NCBI GenBank assembly: GCA_026389255.1
Contig: JAPLIF010000306.1
Span: 1-10,180 of the forward strand
Length of the DNA: 10,180 nt
DNA from: Cyanobacteriota bacterium
Lineage (GTDB): Bacteria; Cyanobacteriota; Cyanobacteriia; PCC-6307; Cyanobiaceae
Direction of reading: 5' to 3'
The notes under the pieces were generated by a model. The model did no database searches and was not told the origin of the DNA. It worked only from the letters and a program-made list of their open reading frames with translations. Below are positions 1-4,565 of this stretch, piece by piece. A program made the position numbers and the translations under genes. Within the stretch, counting starts at the first letter, position 1. Every line of letters starts with the position of its first letter.

Positions 1-388
1 TGCGCTCCCAGCTCAGAAAGGTTCCGTCGTGGGTGGGATAGAACCAGCAGGGGGCATTGGTCAGCTCGCTAAGCGCCATGCGATCGAGGCATCGCAAATC
101 TGACGGATCGTCTGGATCGACGCCATAGACCCCAAGCCAGTGATGCTGGGGCTCGATTTGGACCACGACGGCATCGCATATCAGCTGGGTGCCGTCGCTG
201 TTACGGCGTTGATCACCGGTGAGGCGGCCATCGAGCGGCAGCAGAGCTAGATCGGGATAGGCGGCCCCGCGGCTGAAGATCCGCAAGACGAAACCGGTGG
301 AGGGACCCGCGGCCTGGGCTTTTTGGAGGGCATCCAGGCAGGTCGAGCCCTTTGGCAACTGTGTGGCCGGAGCTATCACGAAGATCAT
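1..388 (-). CDS. Hypothetical protein, 3' part cut by window edge
   Basis: An open frame reads leftward from ATG at 388 to the left edge without a stop, giving 129 complete codons. It begins MIFVIAPATQLPKG and the last visible residues include FYPTHDGTFLSWE. The frame has clear G/C third-position bias. Its ATG lies 9 nt after the TGA of the DoxX gene (398-400), so the two are probably one transcript with coupled translation. No signal peptide or long hydrophobic segment is visible; the protein looks soluble, mixed alpha/beta, with several Trp, Asp and Cys residues. I do not recognise the family and assign no function. The competing rightward frames over this stretch have poor composition and look like shadows. 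The start is supported by the close spacing, not by a Shine-Dalgarno sequence. Confidence 0.72.
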   Translation of the reverse strand, partial: MIFVIAPATQLPKGSTCLDALQKAQAAGPSTGFVLRIFSRGAAYPDLALLPLDGRLTGDQRRNSDGTQLICDAVVVQIEPQHHWLGVYGVDPDDPSDLRCLDRMALSELTNAPCWFYPTHDGTFLSWER

Positions 389-397
389 GGGTGTGGT

Positions 398-1051
398 TCA
401 GGCCTGGTTGGAGAAGTTGCGCTCAACCGGCACAGGAATCAGCACCGCAGCTGCCGGGGAAGCCGGCTCAGAATCCGCATCGACGGCAGTGATGAGGTCA
501 GCGAGCAAGGCGGGCACCATGCCGGCATCGAAGGAAAATCGGCCGGGGCCATTGAACAAAAGGGCGAGGCTGCCACCCAGATAGAGCAGCACCAGCTCCA
601 GCACGTAGATGTTGAGCCCTGCGGTGGAGATGTGCTGGTAGGCAGCGACCGTCATGGTGCCGGTCAAGGCCAGGGCACCGATGGGAGTGAACAGGCCCAG
701 GATCAGCAGCCAGCTGCCGATCAGCTCCGAGAAACCGGCTGCATAGGCAAAGAACAGGGGGAAGGGCAGATGCAGCGAAGCCACATAGGTGTTGGCGAAC
801 TGCTGGGGATCGGCGAGTTTCTCCTGGCCGTGATGGATCATCAACACGCCCACGCTGAGCCGCAGCAGCAACAGACCCACCGAGGCCAGGCGTCCAGGCC
901 CCTGCAGATAGGCAAGGACCGCAGGAGACACTGCGGCAAGACCGGCATGGAGGGCGCGCCGGGGCGAGGGAATGCCCACGGTCACTAACCACAGGGCGAA
1001 GCAGGCGGCCATGAAGCCCCCAAACAGCTCAATCAAGGTGGAGGTGGACAT
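398..1051 (-). CDS. DoxX family integral membrane protein
   Basis: The product is 217 aa. Residues 4-26 form one hydrophobic segment, and a DoxX-type four-helix domain spans about residues 55-170. Family hallmarks are visible: a first helix ending in MIHHGQEKL, a helix with FSELIGSWLLILGL, a third with ALTGTMTVAAYQ, and a last helix followed by FNGPGRFSFD. Roughly 50 N-terminal and 45 C-terminal residues extend beyond the core; the C-terminal tail is Ala/Pro/Val-rich and probably disordered. DoxX-family proteins include a subunit of thiosulfate:quinone oxidoreductase in Acidianus and a partner of superoxide dismutase and a rhodanese-type sulfurtransferase in mycobacteria. The role here is inferred only as membrane redox or thiol metabolism. 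The gene is first of a leftward pair with the hypothetical protein at 1-388. ATG at 1051 is the natural start; the next upstream ATG (1076) is out of frame. Confidence 0.9.
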   Translation of the reverse strand: MSTSTLIELFGGFMAACFALWLVTVGIPSPRRALHAGLAAVSPAVLAYLQGPGRLASVGLLLLRLSVGVLMIHHGQEKLADPQQFANTYVASLHLPFPLFFAYAAGFSELIGSWLLILGLFTPIGALALTGTMTVAAYQHISTAGLNIYVLELVLLYLGGSLALLFNGPGRFSFDAGMVPALLADLITAVDADSEPASPAAAVLIPVPVERNFSNQA

Positions 1052-1197
1052 CGGGAAATCGTCTTTCTGAGATCATGGCAAGGCCCGTTAAGGAATGTGA
1101 AGTGCCGGGGCAAGCAGCCCCAAGCCTGTCTCCGCAAACACTTTGCGCCGCGACCAGCGGGCGAAGCCATCACGGCAGCCCCGCCGAACCGCCAGGA

Positions 1198-1215
1198 TGT
1201 AACAACTTCGTTACA
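1198..1215. promoter_or_regulatory. Inverted repeat TGTAAC-N6-GTTACA at small-gene leader
   Basis: TGTAAC (1198-1203) and GTTACA (1210-1215) are perfect inverted arms separated by AACTTC. The right arm ends 5 nt before the ATG at 1221, so it overlaps the only Shine-Dalgarno-like bases (AAGG, 1215-1218). As DNA it could be an operator for a dimeric regulator. As RNA it could form a 6-bp hairpin masking the start. GTTACA resembles a half-site of the cyanobacterial RpaB HLR1 motif, but HLR1 is a direct repeat and this is inverted, so that match is not supported. Confidence 0.35.
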
Positions 1216-1220
1216 AGGCG

Positions 1221-1400
1221 ATGACCGCTGGCGAACTGTTTATCGGGAGCCTCCACTCCGGAGTGATCACCCAGACTGAAATCGACTGGCTGCTGGGCCA
1301 GCAGGGTCGCTTCTCCAGGGCCGAACTGGCGGCGATGCTGCGGTTGGGCCGCCTGCTCGATCAGGGCCAAATCCAGTTGGGGTGCAGGCTTTCACCGTAG
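1221..1400 (+). CDS. Small conserved-looking cyanobacterial protein, 59 aa
   Basis: ATG at 1221 to TAG at 1398-1400 encodes 59 aa. It begins MTAGELFIGSLHSGVI and has a central ITQTEIDWLLGQQG segment followed by a probable amphipathic helix, then LGRLLDQGQIQLGCRL near the C-terminus. Third positions are strongly G/C. The pattern of a hydrophobic start, a TQTEIDWL helix, SRAELAA, and an ending of DQGQIQLGCRL reads as a folded alpha-helical mini-domain. From memory it resembles short uncharacterised proteins of Synechococcus and Prochlorococcus, but I cannot confirm this without a search. It has one Cys near the C-terminus and no membrane segment. It stands alone, divergent from DoxX and 97 nt upstream of the flavin reductase gene, read in the same direction. 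Function is unknown. Confidence 0.68.
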   Translation: MTAGELFIGSLHSGVITQTEIDWLLGQQGRFSRAELAAMLRLGRLLDQGQIQLGCRLSP

Positions 1401-1497
1401 AGACAGCGCCGCCCGTGCTCAGTGGCGGTACCCGCCTGTCGAGTGATGAGCGGACCAGCCGTTTGACCTTCCATGGGCTGCGGATCCATTAAGAGGC

Positions 1498-2052
1498 ATG
1501 GTGGACGTTCTTGGTTTGAGCAATTCCATGACGCCAACTTTGACGCCAAGCTGTGATGTGCTGGTGATCGCCGCCAGCAATGGCCAAAACCTGCTGCTGG
1601 CGGAGCGCTTTGCGGCCGCCGCCCGCGAGCTGGGCCAGGGCGCCGAAGTGCTCGATCTGACCGCCATCAGCCTTCCTCTGTTCACTCCCCGGGCTCAGGC
1701 GGCCGGCACACCAGCGGCGTTGGCGGCGCTTCAGGCCCGGCTGGTCGCCGTCCCGTGCTGGGTGATCTGCACGCCGGAATACAACGGTTCGATTCCGCCG
1801 GTGCTCACCAGCGCCATCGCCTGGCTGTCGATGCAGGGCGATGACTTTCGGACCCTGTTCAATGGCCGCCCCGTGGCCATCGCCACCCACTCCGGCGGTG
1901 GCGGCCACACCGTGCTGACAGCCCTGAGGCTGCAGCTGGCCCACCTCGGCGCCAACGTGGTGGGCCGCCAGCTGGTGAGCAACAAGACCCAGCCCGCCAA
2001 GGACGATTCCATCGCCGATCTGATCTCCCGTCTGAACCACCTCCGTGCTTAG
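1498..2052 (+). CDS. NAD(P)H-dependent FMN reductase family flavoprotein
   Basis: The product is 184 aa from ATG 1498. It has the flavodoxin-like fold of the NADPH-dependent FMN reductase family (PF03358): a first strand, CDVLVIAAS (19-27), then the phosphate-binding loop SNGQN (27-31), and the family signature PEYNGSIP (93-100), which binds the isoalloxazine ring. GRPVAIATHSGGGGH (123-137) forms the next strand and flavin loop. Family members bind FMN and reduce flavins, quinones, chromate or azo compounds with NAD(P)H; the substrate here is unknown. The length is usual for the family. The start is uncertain: AAGAGG (1491-1496) is too close to ATG 1498 but 4 nt from an in-frame GTG at 1501, and ATG 1528 would also keep the whole fold. 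The ArsR gene converges on it; a hairpin lies in the 133-nt gap between them. Confidence 0.9.
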   Translation: MVDVLGLSNSMTPTLTPSCDVLVIAASNGQNLLLAERFAAAARELGQGAEVLDLTAISLPLFTPRAQAAGTPAALAALQARLVAVPCWVICTPEYNGSIPPVLTSAIAWLSMQGDDFRTLFNGRPVAIATHSGGGGHTVLTALRLQLAHLGANVVGRQLVSNKTQPAKDDSIADLISRLNHLRA

Positions 2053-2111
2053 AGCCGGTGAGGCGCAGCGGTACCCATAGCGCGATCAATGGGGACGACA
2101 CACCCTGCCGG

Positions 2112-2146
2112 CTGCTGCAGATCTGGATCGGGGCCAGCTGCAGTGG
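2112..2146 (+). terminator. Strong imperfect hairpin between convergent genes
   Basis: CTGCAG (2115-2120) and CTGG (2123-2126) pair with CCAG (2134-2137) and CTGCAG (2138-2143), with a two-base bulge (AT) and a 7-nt loop. Two G-U pairs and a C-G pair extend the base to 2112/2146. It lies 60 nt past the flavin reductase stop and before the convergent ArsR stop, where a transcript end is expected. No T-run follows, so it is not a canonical intrinsic terminator. Confidence 0.35.
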
Positions 2147-2172
2147 ACTCGGCCCGGCCTAGGGGCAGCAGC

Positions 2173-2185
2173 CGATCGCGATCGC
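2173..2185. repeat. HIP1-core palindrome next to ArsR stop codon
   Basis: CGATCGCGATCG (2173-2184) is a perfect 12-bp palindrome and contains the HIP1 core octamer GCGATCGC (2178-2185), which directly abuts the ArsR stop codon (2186-2188). HIP1 is a dispersed octamer over-represented in many cyanobacterial genomes. A second GCGATCGC occurs at 5407-5414 inside the glycosyltransferase gene. Two copies in this window are mild support for a cyanobacterial host. Confidence 0.6.
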
Positions 2186-2527
2186 TCAACCGGCCGCCAG
2201 GCTCTGCAGCTGGGACTGCAGGCGTTGCCGGAGCCGGTTCTGCACCAAGGTGCAGAGATCATCGACGAGATCGTTGTCGGCGCTCCAGATGGTGCGCACG
2301 CCATCGCGTTCACAGCTCACCAGGCCGGCCCGATGTAGTTGGCCCAGCTGACGGCTGATGTGGGACTGGGAGAAGCCGGTGGCCTCGATCAAGCCGGCGA
2401 CATCCATGGAGCCGCTGTGCTTGAGCTGACAGAGCAGCTGCAGGCGAGCCGGCTCGCTGAGCAGGCGGAAAAACTGACTGAATTCCTCCAGCAGCTGCGG
2501 GCTGGGCATCGAACCGGCGGCACCCAT
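2186..2527 (-). CDS. ArsR-family winged-helix repressor, candidate persulfide sensor
   Basis: The product is 113 aa, a typical ArsR/SmtB length. The winged helix-turn-helix runs from about residue 16 to 85. LLSEPARLQLLCQL is the dimer/alpha-2 region, MDVAGLIEATG and FSQSHISRQLGQLHRAGLV are the HTH with its recognition helix (about 53-64), and CERDGVRTIWSA is the wing. The metal-site motif ELCVCDL of classical ArsR/SmtB is absent. Cysteines are C33, C72 and C92. C33, in RLQLLCQL, sits where the persulfide-sensing BigR/SqrR repressors carry their alpha-2 cysteine; C92 is in the last helix but about two turns earlier than I would expect for their second cysteine. Divergent orientation to a persulfide dioxygenase gene suggests it represses that operon. 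The start could alternatively be Met7 (ATG at 2509). No Shine-Dalgarno sequence is visible; CATAAT (2559-2554 on the minus strand) is a possible -10 without a recognisable -35. Confidence 0.9.
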   Translation of the reverse strand: MGAAGSMPSPQLLEEFSQFFRLLSEPARLQLLCQLKHSGSMDVAGLIEATGFSQSHISRQLGQLHRAGLVSCERDGVRTIWSADNDLVDDLCTLVQNRLRQRLQSQLQSLAAG

Positions 2528-2628
2528 GCTGAGTGGTGTATGACGATGAAAGCATTATGGGTTGCCTGGGCCATTGACGGGACGGGCCACGCCAGCCCCA
2601 GCGGAGCCCACCGCTTACTGGTTCGTTA

Positions 2629-2640
2629 GTATGCGCATAC
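2629..2640. promoter_or_regulatory. Candidate ArsR operator, perfect palindrome GTATGCGCATAC
   Basis: GTATGCGCATAC is a perfect 12-bp palindrome in the 140-nt region between the divergent ArsR and persulfide dioxygenase genes. It lies 27 nt upstream of the dioxygenase ATG at 2668 and about 100 nt from the ArsR ATG. ArsR-family repressors bind short dyads that often have AT-rich outer parts, and this is the clearest dyad in the region. A bound dimer here would block the dioxygenase promoter or early transcription. Promoter elements themselves are unclear: TAGTAT (2627-2632) and CATAAA (2644-2649) are only weak -10 candidates. Confidence 0.5.
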
Positions 2641-2667
2641 ACTCATAAAAGCTGTTTGAGCACGTTG

Positions 2668-3786
2668 ATGGTCCCCACCTCCGCCTCCCCCCTGTTGCAG
2701 GCGGCCGCCGGTGGCGGCGCCCTGCTCTTCCGTCAGCTCTTCGACGCTCCCACCGGCACCTTCACCTACCTGCTGGCCGATGTGCCCTGCGGCGAGGGGG
2801 TGCTGATCGATCCGGTATTCGAACAGCACGAGCGCGATCTCTCGCTGATCCGTGAGCTGGGTATCCACCTGGTGGTTTGCCTCGACACCCACGCCCATGC
2901 CGACCACGTCACCGGCAGCTGGCTGATGCAGCAAGACACCGGCTGCACCATCGCCCTGGCCGCCGCCGCCAGGGCCGAGAACGTCAACCAGCCGCTGCAG
3001 CACGGCGACCGCGTCAGCTACGGCGGTCGCCATCTGGAGGTGCGCAGCACCCCCGGCCACACGAATGGTTGTATGAGCTTCGTGCTCGACGACCAATCGA
3101 TGGCCTTCACCGGCGACGCCTTGCTGGTGCGCGGCTGCGGTCGCTGCGACTTCCAGCAGGGCAATGCCCACACCCTCTGGCGCTCGATCACCGAGCAGAT
3201 CTTCTCGCTGCCGGAGGCGTGCCTGCTCTATCCCGGCCACGACTACACCGGCCGCACGGTCACCTCGGTGGCGGAGGAGAAGGCCTTCAACGCCCGCCTC
3301 GGCGGCAGCGCCAGCGAACGCGACTTCGTGGGGCATATGGAGAACATGAAGCTGCCCCACCCGGGCCGAATCGCCGAGGCCCTGCCCGGCAACCTGCGCT
3401 CAGGCAAACCGCGGGTCGGGGTCACGCCCGTGATCTGGGCGCCGCTGCAGCGCAGCTATGCCGGCCTGCCCGAGCTGGCGCCCGACTGGGTGGCCGAACA
3501 CCTCGGAGGCCTCACCATCCTCGATGTGCGCTCAGCCGAGGAGTTTGAGGGCCCCGACGGCCGCATTGCCGGCAGCCAATGGATTCCCCTGCCGGAGCTG
3601 GAAGCCCGCAGCGGCGAGATCCCCACGGGCAAACCCGCGGTGGTGGTCTGCCATTCCGGCAGCCGCTCGGCGCTTGCCACCCAGCAGTTGCTCAAGGCCG
3701 GCCTGAGCCAGGTGGCCAACCTGCGCGGCGGCCTCAGCCGCTGGGGCGACGAGGGCTATCCGCTCGAGAAAGGGAACGCCAACTGA
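2668..3786 (+). CDS. ETHE1-type persulfide dioxygenase fused to rhodanese domain
   Basis: From ATG 2668 the product is 372 aa. Residues ~15-245 are a metallo-beta-lactamase fold of the ETHE1 class, which oxidises glutathione persulfide to sulfite and glutathione with a mononuclear iron. THAHADH (74-80), the His of TPGHT (131) and the Asp of GDALL (150) supply the 2-His/1-Asp iron site, corresponding to H79, H135 and D154 of human ETHE1; YPGHDY (188-193) follows. RGCGRCDFQQG keeps the conserved Arg of the human RGCGRTDFQ motif but has Cys instead of Thr. Residues ~275-367 are a rhodanese domain with active-site loop CHSGSRS (Cys328), which transfers sulfane sulfur. Such fusions link persulfide oxidation to thiosulfate or persulfide exchange. 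No signal peptide, so cytoplasmic. An in-frame TTG at 2656 is an alternative start adding MSTL; neither has a clear Shine-Dalgarno. The second rhodanese gene follows after 38 nt. Confidence 0.93.
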   Translation: MVPTSASPLLQAAAGGGALLFRQLFDAPTGTFTYLLADVPCGEGVLIDPVFEQHERDLSLIRELGIHLVVCLDTHAHADHVTGSWLMQQDTGCTIALAAAARAENVNQPLQHGDRVSYGGRHLEVRSTPGHTNGCMSFVLDDQSMAFTGDALLVRGCGRCDFQQGNAHTLWRSITEQIFSLPEACLLYPGHDYTGRTVTSVAEEKAFNARLGGSASERDFVGHMENMKLPHPGRIAEALPGNLRSGKPRVGVTPVIWAPLQRSYAGLPELAPDWVAEHLGGLTILDVRSAEEFEGPDGRIAGSQWIPLPELEARSGEIPTGKPAVVVCHSGSRSALATQQLLKAGLSQVANLRGGLSRWGDEGYPLEKGNAN

Positions 3787-3824
3787 TCACCGCCCAACCA
3801 ACGCCATTGCCTTCCTTTCTCACC

Positions 3825-4559
3825 ATGGCCAACCGCTCCCTGAATCGAACCGATCGCCCCAGCACGAGCACCACCAGTCCTGCATGCATCAGCGCCCAGG
3901 ACCTTGCTGAACAGCTCGGCAGGCGCGGCGTCACCGTGATCGACGTGCGTGAACCGATGGAATACGCCTCCGGCTCCATCGCCGGCAGTCTCAACGTTCC
4001 CCTGGCGCGCCTGCCCCAGGCCGACCTGCCCCAGGGCCCGCTGGTACTCGTCTGCCAGAGCGGCAACCGCAGCGCCAAGGGGGTGCAGACCCTGCTGCGG
4101 CAGGGCCATCCCCACCCCGTCACCGATCTGCAGGGCGGGATTCCCAGTTGGCAGCAGGCCGGCCTGCCGTTGCGGCGCCTGGCCAACGCCCCCCTGCCAT
4201 TGATGCGCCAGGTGCAGATCGCCGCCGGTTCGCTGGTGCTGCTCGGCCTGATCCTCAGCCACGTCGCGGGCCCGGCCTGGATCCTGCTCAGCTGGTTCGT
4301 CGGCGCCGGACTGGTGTTTGCGGGTGTGAGCCCCCGCAACCCTGGCCCTGGCCCTGGGCAACCTGGACCCCTATCTGCGACTCCATGGCAACCCGCTCAA
4401 CGCAACAGTTGCTGCCATACCCCACAACGAGCAGCCGTGTCTGCTCAAGGTCCTGCATCACAGGGCAAGAGGTCTCCGGCCTGTGCCGTTTTGCCTCCGT
4501 TGGTTCGTTTCTTCTGTTTGCTCGTTGTGTCGATCCGTTCCTTAGATCCAGATTTCTAG
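3825..4559 (+). CDS. Rhodanese with DUF2892 membrane tail, apparent frameshift
   Basis: The frame from ATG 3825 encodes 244 aa. Residues ~20-118 are a single rhodanese domain with TVIDVREPMEY, GSIAGSLNVPL and active-site loop CQSGNRS (Cys77), ending in LQGGIPSWQQAGLP. Residues ~126-168 are the two-helix membrane hairpin of DUF2892 (RQVQIAAGSLVLLGLIL, then AWILLSWFVGAGLVFAGVS), as in YgaP-like membrane sulfurtransferases. After residue 169 this frame turns Pro/Gly/Gln-rich with poor third-position G/C, while the +1 frame continues with coding-like sequence (see 4330-4545). A one-base insertion in the C run at 4331-4335 would explain this. The catalytic domain and both helices are intact, so the protein is likely functional whatever its exact C-terminus. 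It probably shares a transcript with the persulfide dioxygenase gene 38 nt upstream and accepts or relays sulfane sulfur at the membrane. Confidence 0.85.
   Translation: MANRSLNRTDRPSTSTTSPACISAQDLAEQLGRRGVTVIDVREPMEYASGSIAGSLNVPLARLPQADLPQGPLVLVCQSGNRSAKGVQTLLRQGHPHPVTDLQGGIPSWQQAGLPLRRLANAPLPLMRQVQIAAGSLVLLGLILSHVAGPAWILLSWFVGAGLVFAGVSPRNPGPGPGQPGPLSATPWQPAQRNSCCHTPQRAAVSAQGPASQGKRSPACAVLPPLVRFFCLLVVSIRSLDPDF
4330..4545 (+). other. Displaced C-terminal reading frame of the rhodanese gene
   Basis: In the frame one base ahead of the rhodanese frame, codons from 4330 to the TAG at 4543-4545 read PATLALALGNLDPYLRLHG and continue to NPLNATVAA. About 17 of the first 20 codons from CTG 4342 end in G or C, against about 10 of 23 in the rhodanese frame over the same bases. 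TLALALGNLDPY fits where DUF2892 proteins typically end in a GMA-LLA-PWN-like stretch. Coding character fades after about 4405, so the natural stop may have been lost or the end replaced. In-frame TGA at 4327-4329 means this frame cannot be entered except by a shift. Confidence 0.5.
4331..4358. repeat. C5 run plus three CCTGGS hexamers at frameshift
   Basis: Five C (4331-4335) are followed within 5 nt by the tandem hexamers CCTGGC (4341-4346), CCTGGC (4347-4352) and CCTGGG (4353-4358). Both are slippage-prone tracts, and they sit exactly where the coding signal of the rhodanese gene changes frame. The hexamers keep frame by themselves; the C run is the likelier site of a one-base change or a base-calling error. 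Confidence 0.6.
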
Positions 4560-4565
4560 ACGGAG

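Noticed and set aside
323..988. Rightward 221-aa open frame opposite the DoxX gene
   Set aside because: It is rich in His, Gln and Gly with no family features, the usual product of reading a GC-rich gene's opposite strand; DoxX on the minus strand has clear motifs.
1107..1121. Small hairpin GGGGC-AAGCA-GCCCC upstream of DoxX
   Set aside because: Only a 5-bp stem with no T-run and no clear role; such stems are common at this GC content.
1198..1217. RpaB HLR1 binding site
   Set aside because: HLR1 needs two direct half-sites; here the GTTACA elements are inverted, so only one half-site fits in either direction.
1254..1265. Perfect palindrome CACTCCGGAGTG
   Set aside because: It lies inside the 59-aa coding region and encodes ordinary residues; one such dyad by chance is plausible in GC-rich DNA.
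1424..1436. Hairpin GGCGG-TAC-CCGCC after the small gene as a terminator
   Set aside because: Stem of 5 bp with a 3-nt loop and no T-run; too weak to call.
1489..2040. Leftward 183-aa open frame opposite the flavin reductase
   Set aside because: Composition is typical of an antisense shadow, while the plus strand carries the PEYNGSIP flavin signature.
2626..3360. Leftward 244-aa open frame opposite the persulfide dioxygenase
   Set aside because: Gly/His/Gln/Val-rich antisense shadow; the plus strand has a complete ETHE1 active site.
3756..4361. Leftward 201-aa open frames opposite the second rhodanese
   Set aside because: Low-complexity Ala/Gly/Arg/Gln composition and no recognisable motif; the sense strand has the CQSGNRS active-site loop.
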